The notes under the pieces: model-generated
What the model was told of the DNA's origin: nothing
The model's input: only the letters and a program-made list of their open reading frames with translations
The model's database searches: none
DNA from: an uncultured Eubacterium sp.
GTDB taxonomy: Bacteria > Bacillota > Clostridia > Oscillospirales > Acutalibacteraceae
Assembly: GCA_905233545.1 (NCBI GenBank)
Contig: CAJOEV010000010.1
Location: 23,446-87,445, forward strand
Reading direction: 5' to 3'
DNA: 64,000 nucleotides
Program-made: the position numbers and the translations under genes
Part shown: piece by piece, positions 47,617 to 56,389 of the stretch
Numbering within the stretch: position 1 is the stretch's first letter
Layout: each line of letters starts with the position of its first letter

Positions 47617-50544
47617 TTATTCAACTCCTATCGTAACTATTTCAAAAGGCGAATACTCAATAGCATCGGTTTCACCGATAACTTCTTCAAGCATATTGAG
47701 AATCTTAACATTTCTGTGAAGCTCAATTCTTCCCCGGTCACCATTCTGCTCAGAAAGACGAATTACGGTCATTTTGCCGTCCTCACTTTGCTTTGCAGCC
47801 TGAAGAATAAGTGGTTCAAAGGTCGGTAAATTCCACCTTGCATCAGTTCTTATAAGCGGATTGTTGTACTGAAGCGCAACCTTATTGATTTCTGCATTAA
47901 TCGCATCGCTTTTATGAGGCATAATCATATAACAGAATCTATGATGACCTAAATCCGAAGTTACATCGGGTCGCTTAGTTCCTCTTAAAAGAGAAAGTCC
48001 CATATTACTGTTATTAAATGAAACACCGTATTTTCCGTCATTGATAAGAGATATTCCGCCGAATGCCTCGGCAACCGAACACCACTTGTGATGGCAGGTC
48101 TCAAACCGTGCCTGCTGCCAGGAGGTGTTTTTATGCGTTTCTCTTTCAATGAAACCTGCAGAAGTGTCACAAAGCGCCTTTCTGGTTAAAACATTGCATG
48201 AAAACTCAACTTTAGCAAGCTTATGGGTATCCTGCCAGTCAACAATGTTTTCAACCTCAATTCCCCTGCTCTGGCGGAAAAGACGAATTATCATTTTCCA
48301 CTTTGAATTATCTGTTCTCAGAGAAGTTTCAAAAGATGCACATTCTCCGTCGAGTTCGGTTAAATGAGCAGGTTCATCAACATATACGGGATAATCCTTT
48401 TCTTTATATGTCGGAAGAATGTCCCACGCATCGTAAACACCGGGACGATCCTCATAAATTCTGAGTTTATTGAAATCGCCGAGTGTCCATTCTCTTTTAA
48501 GCTCTTTATCATAAAGCGATTCAATAGAGCCGTCCTGAGCAATTGAAATTGAATAAAACGGAGTTACCGCATCAGTTCCGTCAATTCTGATCCAATTTGT
48601 GTTACCCTTTGTTGCCCTTAAATTCTTAGAGCTCATTGCAGGGATATCGGGAATTAACCAATTACCTTTTTTACCGTATCTGGTTGATGTTCCGTCCTTA
48701 TTTTCAATAAAGGTCAGAGAGTCCCTCTTAATATTAAGGGTATTGAAATACTTTCCTTTATCTGAAAGAATCTTATCAAGTTCCTTTTCAATTTCGGCAT
48801 AATCCTTCATTGCATCTTCAAATACGGGATGGATATGTGAACCGGGAAGAATATCATGGAATTGATTAACAAGGAATTTTTTATAAAGCTCGGTTATCTC
48901 TTCCCTGTTGTCATCACCCCTCATAACAGAGAGGATTTCAGCATTTCTGAACTTGCCTTCAAGACGGCGGTTTGTGCGTTTGAGGTCTGATTTAGTCGTA
49001 AATGTTCCTCTGTGCATTTCAAGATAGAGCTCGCCATCCCAAATCTCGAGATTTTTATTATTTTTGAGATTCCTTTCAAGGAACTCCGCACCGCCCATAT
49101 GTTCGCACTTCGGCATTGCCGAAATCTTATCAAAGCGTTTCATCATCTCGAGCATATCTTCGGTACATCCCGAGCCTCCGTCACCGTATCCGAACATATT
49201 CATTGTCTGTCCGCCGAGGTCCTTATCTATATATGCATTCCAGTTTTCCTGAATCTGAGACGGAGCATTCCAAGTAATAAAATGAGTCGGAGGAACACAA
49301 GCAAGTATCTTTGTTCCGTCAATACCGCGCCATATAAAATTATTATGAGGAAAACGGTTTGTATCATTCCATGTGGACATCTTGTTTGAAACAAAATAGT
49401 CAACTCCGCACTTTTTGAGAATCTGCGGCATAATCCATGAATTGCCGAAAACATCGGGAAGCCAAGCGTTATTAACGGTCTTGCCAAACATTCTCTTGTA
49501 TGTTTGCTGACCGTATAAACACTGACGGATAAGAGACTCAGCATTAGGAATATTGCAGTCGGGTTCAACATACATTGCGCCGACGGGCTCAAACTGACCC
49601 GATTTAACCTTCTCCTTCATCTCTTCAAACACTTCGGGATAGTATTTTTCAAGAGTTTCATAGATATATGGCTGAGTATGGGTATATTTAAACTCGGGAT
49701 ATCTGTCCATCAGTCTGAGCTGAATTAAAACAGTTCTCAGGTTTTTCTGAACTGTGTGTATTCTTCTCCAGTAGTATGCCAAATCAAGATGAGAATGAGC
49801 AATAAGCGCAACATCACCTGCACCCTTATATGTATCATTAGCATAGATTACATCTTCTATATACTGCTTTGCCTCATCAACACCGCCAAGCTCATCGCTT
49901 TCAAAATCAATAAGATTCATCGCATTGTTCAGCTCTCGGATTAAGAATTCGCGGTAATCTTCGCTGAACGAATCCCCTCTTGCGATATCAAGAAGAACCT
50001 CAAAGTCCCAAACCAAATCCTGCACCTTGTGATTAACCGTGCAAAGATATGCACCATCAAAAATCTGACGGCATCCGCGCACGGAGAGCGATTCGGGATT
50101 TCTTTCATCATCGGGTTTAGAACGGTTGTATCCCATCATATCAAAGTGAAGGATTTCGTTTTCATCAATATACGGAGAAAGAAGCATTCTCTCTCTGTTC
50201 GGGTCAACACCGCCTATATATTTGCCGTTGATTTTTACGCAGATTTCCGCTGCGGTTTTAAGTGAAAACCACAGTTCTTTTCCTTTTAATTCTTCGGGAA
50301 TTTCAACATCAGCTTTGATAAATGCAGTTCCGTCAGGCGTAAAATACATATCACCCCTGTTCAAAGGACGGTAGTCCTCTGAATAGTATTCAAACTCCAT
50401 TTCATCAACCTGGCGTGCATCTCTTATCTCAAGATTTTCAATTTCCCACTTTGAATCATATATATATCTTTTAAGCCATCCGAAACGCAGTTCAGTCCAT
50501 TCCTCAGGGCGCATAGAACGCCTTACAACTTTTATATGAGCCAT
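47617..50544 (-). CDS. Glycoside hydrolase family 38 alpha-mannosidase
   Basis: The 975-residue product is a full-length GH38 enzyme without a signal peptide, so it is cytoplasmic. The metal-binding motif is HSHLDLAYYW (H250, H252, D254). The likely nucleophile is D329 in YVEPDCNIPNAES. A GDGGSG loop and the C-terminal beta-domains follow. Such enzymes degrade alpha-mannosides taken up from host or plant glycans. The phosphohexomutase two genes upstream fits further sugar use (inference). AAGGAG precedes the ATG. Confidence 0.93.
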   Translation of the reverse strand: MAHIKVVRRSMRPEEWTELRFGWLKRYIYDSKWEIENLEIRDARQVDEMEFEYYSEDYRPLNRGDMYFTPDGTAFIKADVEIPEELKGKELWFSLKTAAEICVKINGKYIGGVDPNRERMLLSPYIDENEILHFDMMGYNRSKPDDERNPESLSVRGCRQIFDGAYLCTVNHKVQDLVWDFEVLLDIARGDSFSEDYREFLIRELNNAMNLIDFESDELGGVDEAKQYIEDVIYANDTYKGAGDVALIAHSHLDLAYYWRRIHTVQKNLRTVLIQLRLMDRYPEFKYTHTQPYIYETLEKYYPEVFEEMKEKVKSGQFEPVGAMYVEPDCNIPNAESLIRQCLYGQQTYKRMFGKTVNNAWLPDVFGNSWIMPQILKKCGVDYFVSNKMSTWNDTNRFPHNNFIWRGIDGTKILACVPPTHFITWNAPSQIQENWNAYIDKDLGGQTMNMFGYGDGGSGCTEDMLEMMKRFDKISAMPKCEHMGGAEFLERNLKNNKNLEIWDGELYLEMHRGTFTTKSDLKRTNRRLEGKFRNAEILSVMRGDDNREEITELYKKFLVNQFHDILPGSHIHPVFEDAMKDYAEIEKELDKILSDKGKYFNTLNIKRDSLTFIENKDGTSTRYGKKGNWLIPDIPAMSSKNLRATKGNTNWIRIDGTDAVTPFYSISIAQDGSIESLYDKELKREWTLGDFNKLRIYEDRPGVYDAWDILPTYKEKDYPVYVDEPAHLTELDGECASFETSLRTDNSKWKMIIRLFRQSRGIEVENIVDWQDTHKLAKVEFSCNVLTRKALCDTSAGFIERETHKNTSWQQARFETCHHKWCSVAEAFGGISLINDGKYGVSFNNSNMGLSLLRGTKRPDVTSDLGHHRFCYMIMPHKSDAINAEINKVALQYNNPLIRTDARWNLPTFEPLILQAAKQSEDGKMTVIRLSEQNGDRGRIELHRNVKILNMLEEVIGETDAIEYSPFEIVTIGVE

Positions 50545-50556
50545 AATATGTTCTCC

Positions 50557-50799
50557 TTAAATATCGTGAAAATACGGCTTTTTTCTGATAGAAGTAACCT
50601 TGACCTTTTTGTTAAGGTCCTTTTCAATCTGTTCTTCAATCCAAGCACAGCAGCGATGAAGTATCAGACATTTTGAACATTCACCGCGAAACAGGAGTGT
50701 TAATTCATTTCCCTCAAGGGATACAAATTCAACCCATCCGCCGTCACCCTGGAGCTTTGGCTGAATAACATTTTCGATATAGCGTTTAATCTTGTTCAT
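50557..50799 (-). CDS. NifU C-terminal-like (Nfu) protein
   Basis: This 80-residue protein is a single Nfu-type domain: IQPKLQGDGGWVEFV at the start and the CSKC motif (GECSKCLIL) that would hold a bridging Fe-S cluster. A further cysteine pair (HRCCAW) follows, which is not typical. The family transfers Fe-S clusters to target proteins. It lies between the mutase and the mannosidase genes, two and 12 bases from them. Confidence 0.82.
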   Translation of the reverse strand: MNKIKRYIENVIQPKLQGDGGWVEFVSLEGNELTLLFRGECSKCLILHRCCAWIEEQIEKDLNKKVKVTSIRKKPYFHDI

Positions 50800-50801
50800 A
50801 A

Positions 50802-52448
50802 CTAATCCTCTATGATAGATTTGATAGTTTTTCTGATTGTTTCAAGCCGAGCCTTTGCATTATCGCGGTTTTCATCAACTATTGAATAATAAACCTTGAT
50901 TTTAGGCTCTGTTCCGCTTGGGCGTACAGCCATCCATGAGCCGTCATCCCATATGTATTTAAGAACATTTTCCTTGGGCAAATCAAGAATTCCGTCCTTA
51001 TAGTCAATAATCTCATTAATACCGTCAAAAAGCTCTTTACCTGTGTTTCTGAAATATACCATAAGGCTCTGAATCTTTTCAGCACCGTCCTTGCCCTTAA
51101 GGACAAAACTGTCAAGAAAATCGAGATAATAGCCGTATTCAGCATAGATATCATTAAGTCCGTCAACAAGTGTTTTACCCTGATTCTTATACCATGCCGC
51201 CATCTGACAGATAAGCATTGATGAAACAACTGCGTCCTTGTCCCTTGCATGAGTTCCGACAAGATATCCGTAGCTTTCCTCGTAGCCGATAACAAATTCC
51301 TTGTCACCTTTTGCCTCATATTTATTAATCTTATCGCCGATATATTTAAAGCCTGTCAGAGTTTCTTCAACCTGCAGTCCGAATTTTCTTCCAATATTCG
51401 CGCCGAGCTCAGAGGTTACTATTGTTTTAACAAGAGTTGATTTTTCGTTAAGCTCATCTTTTCTCATTGTTAAAATGAAATTAACAAGAAGTGCACCCGT
51501 CTGGTTGCCTGTAAAAAGAACATAATCGCCGTCGTGACGCACTGCAATTCCGACTCTGTCGCAATCGGGGTCGGTTCCGAGAACTAAATCAGCACCGATT
51601 TCCTTTGCTTTTTCAATAGCAAGCGTTAATGCAGCTCTGTCCTCGGGATTCGGTGATTTGACTGTCGGGAAGTTGCCATCGGGCTCTTTCTGGGAATCAA
51701 GAAGAGTTACATCCATTCCATCAAGTACTGCAAGGACGGGATATCTGCCCGTTCCGTGAAGCGGAGTGTAAACAATCTTCAAATCATTTTCTTCCTGATA
51801 TGCAGCCTGAGTTTCAACAGATGCAACAAATTCATTCACTTCTTCATCATATATGCATTCGATAATTCCGTCGCTGATGTATTCATCAGAAGTTTTGCAG
51901 TTATCGTAAATACGGCTGTAATCATCAATCTCATTAATATATGCAATAGCATTTTTTGCATCCTCGGTACAGAACTGACAGCCTTTATTGTCATAAACCT
52001 TATATCCGTTATATTCCTTCGGATTATGGGAAGCAGTTATCATAACGCCCGCAGTGCAATTATGATATCTTGTTGTGAAAGAAAGAACGGGTACGGGTAC
52101 GATATCGCTGAAAGCAAACACCTTAATACCCTGCGATGCAAAAACTCTTGCAGCAGCCCATAAGAAATCCTTTGAATTAAGTCTTGAATCACAAGCAATT
52201 GCAACGCTTAATTCGCCCGAATTCTTAGACTTGAGATATCTTGCAAGACCAAGTGTTGCTTTGCCTACGGTGTAAGCATTCATTCTGTTTGTACCCGCGC
52301 CCATAATTCCGCGCAGTCCGCCTGTACCGAAAGCAAGGTCCTTATAGAATCTGTCTTCAATTTCTTTTTCATCTTTTATGGCTTCAAGCTCTGCTTTTGT
52401 CTTTTCATCGAAAGTAAGCCACAAATTGTATTTATCCATATATGTCAT
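50802..52448 (-). CDS. Phospho-sugar mutase (phosphoglucomutase/phosphomannomutase)
   Basis: This 548-residue alpha-D-phosphohexomutase interconverts hexose-1- and -6-phosphates. The active serine is S140 in ITASHNPKEYNG. The metal loop is DPDCDRVG, the sugar loop GYEESYGYL, and the phosphate-binding loop RPSGTEPK. Its length fits PgcA-type enzymes. Glucose versus mannose preference cannot be read from sequence. It has its own promoter and a GAGGTGG site. Confidence 0.92.
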   Translation of the reverse strand: MTYMDKYNLWLTFDEKTKAELEAIKDEKEIEDRFYKDLAFGTGGLRGIMGAGTNRMNAYTVGKATLGLARYLKSKNSGELSVAIACDSRLNSKDFLWAAARVFASQGIKVFAFSDIVPVPVLSFTTRYHNCTAGVMITASHNPKEYNGYKVYDNKGCQFCTEDAKNAIAYINEIDDYSRIYDNCKTSDEYISDGIIECIYDEEVNEFVASVETQAAYQEENDLKIVYTPLHGTGRYPVLAVLDGMDVTLLDSQKEPDGNFPTVKSPNPEDRAALTLAIEKAKEIGADLVLGTDPDCDRVGIAVRHDGDYVLFTGNQTGALLVNFILTMRKDELNEKSTLVKTIVTSELGANIGRKFGLQVEETLTGFKYIGDKINKYEAKGDKEFVIGYEESYGYLVGTHARDKDAVVSSMLICQMAAWYKNQGKTLVDGLNDIYAEYGYYLDFLDSFVLKGKDGAEKIQSLMVYFRNTGKELFDGINEIIDYKDGILDLPKENVLKYIWDDGSWMAVRPSGTEPKIKVYYSIVDENRDNAKARLETIRKTIKSIIED

Positions 52449-52469
52449 AATACCACCTCACATTATTTA

Positions 52470-52498
52470 ATTATATAATAATTAATCTGTTAATTCAA
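52470..52498 (-). promoter_or_regulatory. Sigma-A promoter for the mutase operon
   Basis: On the minus strand TTGAAT and a perfect TATAAT are 17 bases apart, 22 bases before the mutase start. Confidence 0.75.
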
Positions 52499-52506
52499 GA
52501 ATATAT

Positions 52507-52549
52507 AAAAAAACTGCCTCAATTTCATCACAAAATTTAAGACAGTTTC
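52507..52549 (-). terminator. Terminator after the 22-codon gene
   Basis: On the minus strand AAACTGTCTTAAATTT pairs with AAATTGAGGCAGTTT around a 6-base loop (two wobbles) and runs into seven T. It ends the short transcript beginning near 52728. Confidence 0.75.
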
Positions 52550-52575
52550 TCTATAAGTCATGAATGTAGCACTGA

Positions 52576-52644
52576 TTATCTTCTAACATATGCCTTGTCA
52601 CCAGCGGCAAGAATTTCAGCACATTTAATGAGCAGTTTAAACAT
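52576..52644 (-). CDS. 22-residue small protein (unrecognised)
   Basis: This gene reads MFKLLIKCAEILAAGDKAYV plus two arginines and a TAA stop. An excellent AAAGGAGG site lies nine bases before the ATG. A strong promoter lies upstream (TTGACT, 16 bases, TATAAT) and a terminator follows 27 bases after the stop. The unit is therefore a complete stand-alone gene. The peptide could form a short amphipathic helix with hydrophobic residues at 2, 4-6, 9, 11-13 and a basic end, which suggests a membrane-surface or partner-binding peptide. It does not resemble SpoVM by eye. A leader peptide is less likely, as a terminator and a separate promoter follow. Confidence 0.65.
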   Translation of the reverse strand: MFKLLIKCAEILAAGDKAYVRR

Positions 52645-52733
52645 ATATGTCCGCCTCCTTTTCCGTATTAAAAACAGGAGAAAATTTACTGTTTTCAAGC
52701 AGATTTCAATTATCTCTTTCTGCTTTCACCTGC

Positions 52734-52761
52734 ATTATATTCATACATATAAAAAAGTCAA
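52734..52761 (-). promoter_or_regulatory. Sigma-A promoter for the 22-codon gene
   Basis: On the minus strand TTGACT and a perfect TATAAT are 16 bases apart. The rest of the 209-base gap up to 52853 shows nothing else that I can interpret. Confidence 0.75.
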
Positions 52762-52853
52762 CGGTAAGGAGGCTTAGTTTACAATTTGTTTACATTTATT
52801 TTTTGTGCACTTTCAATAAGTTTCGTTATGTAATAAATAATTACTTTTCGTAT

Positions 52854-53735
52854 TTATAGTGCAACTTGCACAATTTCTCCATCGTTTCGGGTTATAAATA
52901 AATTGTTCGAATCAATCTCCCAATCCGTACATGTACGGCACGCCTGAAATCTCAAATCACTTGCATCATCAGCGGTCTCGTGATTGGTGTATATAAAGTT
53001 TACTAGCCCAGTTCCCTCTGTATCGGCAGTAGTCATTCCAAAATACTTCAAAAGCTTTCCGCCGTTATCATAGTATTCGGACATCATATCAAAATAATAC
53101 AGCTTTCCGTCAAGCTCTGCTGCGCTGATTGCCTTTGAGTTACCGCCTGCATCCTCACATAGTATGTGATATGCCTTTATTCCCTCTTGCTGCAAGAGAT
53201 ATTCAAACATATTCGAATAACTGAAAGATGTTCCCTCACCCTTCATAATAGTTTCATAACAGCTGATAGAATTGTTATCACTTACCTTAATTGATGAAGC
53301 AATTCTGTTATACAGATTAATTGCATAGACAGTGTCATTTTCGTTGTTTATCTCAGTTTTAATACTACGCACCTTTTCCAAGAACTGCAAAGCATCTTTA
53401 TGAGCATCGGAGCTTTTATATTTAATTATGTATCCTGATTCACTCGGCTCAATCTTTTCAACAAGTGCGCTAAGCGGAAATGATGTATAAAACAGTTGAA
53501 GAACATCATCAAGAAAGCCGGAATTGATTCGCACTTCCTCATTTCCTAGAACAACCGCCCTGCACAAATCTCTATACGCCCTTATTGTTGCATCTTCAAA
53601 AGAATAGGCAGAATCATATGTATAATTTGTTCCGTCGGCAATATTTGCGCTGCTCTCTTTCTTTTCGCTTTTACACGATGCAAGTGATAAACCAACAAGA
53701 ATGATACAAAGAATAATTGAAATAGTTTTTTTCAT
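52854..53735 (-). CDS. Lipoprotein, possibly transglutaminase-like
   Basis: The 293-residue product has a lipoprotein signal (lipobox LASC, cysteine near residue 21). The mature part has NLYNRIASSIKVSDNNSISCYETIMKGEGTSFSYSNMFEYLLQQEGIKA followed by AISAAELDGKLYYFDM. That resembles a transglutaminase-like fold with a Cys, a later His and an Asp, but the motif order is loose. It is probably on the outer membrane face. It follows the sirtuin gene by five bases. Confidence 0.6.
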   Translation of the reverse strand: MKKTISIILCIILVGLSLASCKSEKKESSANIADGTNYTYDSAYSFEDATIRAYRDLCRAVVLGNEEVRINSGFLDDVLQLFYTSFPLSALVEKIEPSESGYIIKYKSSDAHKDALQFLEKVRSIKTEINNENDTVYAINLYNRIASSIKVSDNNSISCYETIMKGEGTSFSYSNMFEYLLQQEGIKAYHILCEDAGGNSKAISAAELDGKLYYFDMMSEYYDNGGKLLKYFGMTTADTEGTGLVNFIYTNHETADDASDLRFQACRTCTDWEIDSNNLFITRNDGEIVQVAL

Positions 53736-53740
53736 ATTAT

Positions 53741-54514
53741 TTAAACCTTTATTTTTCCAAGAACTTCTCCGACCTTTTCACGAATAATAAGGTCGGCTCT
53801 GTTGTCTGCCTGCGTTGCTCCGAGATTTATTAGAACAAAATATTTTCCGTTAAAGTTTCTTATAAACCCTGCTGCAGGATAAACGTTAAGAGATGTTCCC
53901 GCAACAATAAGACAATCCGCTTCATATATTGCATTAAGAGCACCTTCAATAGTTTCGCCATCAAGCCCTTCATCATACAAAACAACATCGGGCTTAACTA
54001 CGCCTTGGCATATTTCACCGCATATGCGTTCATCGCAAAGAGGAATTCCCTTATAGTTTTTTATAAAGTCTACGTCGTAGAACTTACCGCATTCAGTGCA
54101 GTAATTTCTCAGCACACTTCCGTGAAGCTCATAAACATTCTTTGAACCTGCCTTCTGATGTAAACCGTCAATATTCTGAGTTATAACAGCTTTTAGTTTA
54201 CCTGCTTTCTCAAGTTCAGCAAGTTTATAATGCGCTGCATTCGGCTTTGCGTCAAGAAAAAGCATTTTATCGCGATAGAAATTGAAAAAGTAGTCAGTAT
54301 GCCTTACGAAAAAAGTGTGGCTTAATATTTCTTCAGGAGGATAATCATATTTCTGATTATAGAGTCCGTCAACACTTCTGAAATCGGGTATACCGCTTTC
54401 CGTTGAAACACCCGCCCCTCCAAAGAAAACAATATTGTTTGAATCGTCAATAATCTGTTGAAGAGTCAGCTCGTCTTTCTGCTCTTCTTTTGTCTTATTA
54501 GGAGTTAATCTCAT
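53741..54514 (-). CDS. cobB: Sir2 family NAD-dependent protein deacylase
   Basis: This 257-residue sirtuin has the NAD-binding FFGGAGVSTESGIPDFRS motif (about 30-46), TQNIDGLHQKAG near 113, and the catalytic H131 in ELHGS. It has zinc cysteines C139, C142 and a later pair among C160/C165/C169, and a GTSLNVYPA loop. It removes acyl groups from protein lysines. The lipoprotein downstream is probably co-transcribed. Confidence 0.94.
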   Translation of the reverse strand: MRLTPNKTKEEQKDELTLQQIIDDSNNIVFFGGAGVSTESGIPDFRSVDGLYNQKYDYPPEEILSHTFFVRHTDYFFNFYRDKMLFLDAKPNAAHYKLAELEKAGKLKAVITQNIDGLHQKAGSKNVYELHGSVLRNYCTECGKFYDVDFIKNYKGIPLCDERICGEICQGVVKPDVVLYDEGLDGETIEGALNAIYEADCLIVAGTSLNVYPAAGFIRNFNGKYFVLINLGATQADNRADLIIREKVGEVLGKIKV

Positions 54515-54531
54515 TTAATCACCTTTTACTC

Positions 54532-56199
54532 TTAAATTTTTACACTATTAACACTTGAAAAAGACGAATAGTTTGTTACCCCGTTCAACTTTCTTTTTGC
54601 CCTTACCTTATAATAGTAAGTTTTTCCTTTTTTCAGCTTTTTATCCTTGAAGCTTATTGATGTCGGTTTAAGATTTGCAATCTTTTTAAACTTTCCGTTT
54701 TTTGAAGTTGCACGAAAAACCTGATAGTACTGTGCATTCTTGATTTTCTTCCATTTGATTGTTGCCGTTGTTTTCTTTTTTGTTACTTTTATTCGAGGCA
54801 TCGCAAGATTTGAAAATGTAAACGATTCGCTTTCGCCCTCGCCCTCGCTGAAAGCGCTTGTTCTATTTGACTCAAATCTGTTGTAATGAATACACTCCTT
54901 TAAACCGGATGAAAAGAATATTCCCCAATGATTATTCTCAAGAATATTTGATTTTATGATATTATCATTTCCGCTTTTCAGATAAATTCCTTTATCAAAT
55001 GTTTTAACCGTGTTACCGTACAGCTTATTAGCTCTGGTATGGGAATCAAGCAGAATTCCGCTGTTATTTGATTTACCGTTTACAATATTACCTGATAAAA
55101 GCGAATTCCTTACATCAAACAGCCTTATTCCGTAATTATCGGATTTGATATTATTGTTTTTTATCTTAATTTTACCTACAAAATAATTTCCTTTAGTAAA
55201 GCTGACCTTTTTGCTTTTGGTTATGTTATTACCGAAAATATGCAAACCGACAGCGTATGAAACGCCCTTCGTTTTAATAATACTGATGCTGTTTTCGGAT
55301 ATTAAGGTATTGCAATCGGATACAGGAGCGCCCTTACCTTCAATATAGTTCATTTTATGAAGATTATTGTCGTCCTTCATTAAGAAGTACTCAATGCCAG
55401 TTCCGCAGTTGGTTATAGTGTTATTGCTGATTTTTGAATCAATATAGTTTGAACAAGTTATTGCAGAAGAGAGTATGTTTTCAAACAGACAGTTTGTAAC
55501 TGTTATACCTTTGTGATAAAGACCTGCAAATGCAGAATTTGTTCCGAGCCCTCTGAGAAGATTTGAGAAAATGCATTTGTTTATTGTTATATTCTTGTTC
55601 ATGGTGCCGTCGTATTCAGGCATTGCCTTGAAATGCTTTGACTCTTCAAGAATGTCAATCTGAAGTGCTTCACCGCTGTTGTTCACAAGAGAACCGCTTG
55701 CGTTTTTGAATACGCACTCCTTAAATAAAACATTATTGCATGCAGCAACCTCAACATTATGCGAATTATAATTATTCTGAAAAACAGTGTTATAAAAGCT
55801 TATATTTTTTCCGTGTGCAATTCGAATCTGACAGCTGTTACCAGCGTAATCATCTGAGTAAGTCATCGTTCCGCCGATAAATTTGAAATTCTTTGTTCCG
55901 TTATACTTTGTTACACCGCGCTTTCCTATGAATATATTCGTATTATTCGTTACGGGAGTTGAAACTGTGTATTCGCCCTTTGGAATTGTTACTGTAAGTT
56001 CTGTATTATCAAATTCATCGCAGTATGAAAAAGCGCTCTGCAAAGTTTCTGTTATGTCACTTGAACTGACATAAAAAGCCTTCGATTTTTTGCCGTCAAA
56101 AACAGTTATCGGACTTTTTGCAAACGCAGAGAAAGGATATGAAATACTAAGTATTACAATAGCTGTTAATATAAAAAATGAAAGAGTTTTTTTCTTCAT
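54532..56199 (-). CDS. Secreted right-handed beta-helix protein with Fn3 domain
   Basis: The 555-residue product has a signal peptide (residues 1-27, ending SAFA). A parallel beta-helix of many NNxIxxNxxxN-type coils follows (about 85-445, rich in asparagine, for example NNTITNCGTGIEYF). A single Fn3 domain closes the protein (about 465-555). Such helices bind or cleave polysaccharides, but no lyase active site is evident. The Fn3 domain resembles those of the GDSL protein at 41-42 kb. Confidence 0.8.
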   Translation of the reverse strand: MKKKTLSFFILTAIVILSISYPFSAFAKSPITVFDGKKSKAFYVSSSDITETLQSAFSYCDEFDNTELTVTIPKGEYTVSTPVTNNTNIFIGKRGVTKYNGTKNFKFIGGTMTYSDDYAGNSCQIRIAHGKNISFYNTVFQNNYNSHNVEVAACNNVLFKECVFKNASGSLVNNSGEALQIDILEESKHFKAMPEYDGTMNKNITINKCIFSNLLRGLGTNSAFAGLYHKGITVTNCLFENILSSAITCSNYIDSKISNNTITNCGTGIEYFLMKDDNNLHKMNYIEGKGAPVSDCNTLISENSISIIKTKGVSYAVGLHIFGNNITKSKKVSFTKGNYFVGKIKIKNNNIKSDNYGIRLFDVRNSLLSGNIVNGKSNNSGILLDSHTRANKLYGNTVKTFDKGIYLKSGNDNIIKSNILENNHWGIFFSSGLKECIHYNRFESNRTSAFSEGEGESESFTFSNLAMPRIKVTKKKTTATIKWKKIKNAQYYQVFRATSKNGKFKKIANLKPTSISFKDKKLKKGKTYYYKVRAKRKLNGVTNYSSFSSVNSVKI

Positions 56200-56226
56200 A
56201 AAAACACCTCAGAAAGTCTAATAATA

Positions 56227-56255
56227 ATTATAATGTTTCACAATATTATTGTCAA
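56227..56255 (-). promoter_or_regulatory. Consensus sigma-A promoter for the beta-helix gene
   Basis: On the minus strand a perfect TTGACA, 17 bases and a perfect TATAAT lie about 30 bases before the start codon. Confidence 0.85.
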
Positions 56256-56298
56256 CTAAATAGAATTATATATAAATAGTAAATTAATTAATTTATTG

Positions 56299-56327
56299 TT
56301 GACTTTATTAAGCCTAAGTAATATAAT
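56299..56327 (+). promoter_or_regulatory. Upstream promoter of a tandem pair for the YhgE/Pip gene
   Basis: TTGACT and a perfect TATAAT are 17 bases apart. Confidence 0.75.
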
Positions 56328-56328
56328 G

Positions 56329-56356
56329 TTGACGATTAAATAACAATTTGTATTAT
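56329..56356 (+). promoter_or_regulatory. Downstream promoter of a tandem pair for the YhgE/Pip gene
   Basis: TTGACG and TATTAT are 16 bases apart and begin one base after the first promoter's -10. Confidence 0.6.
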
Positions 56357-56389
56357 AAAATTATACTATTTGTATAGAGGCGATAAATA

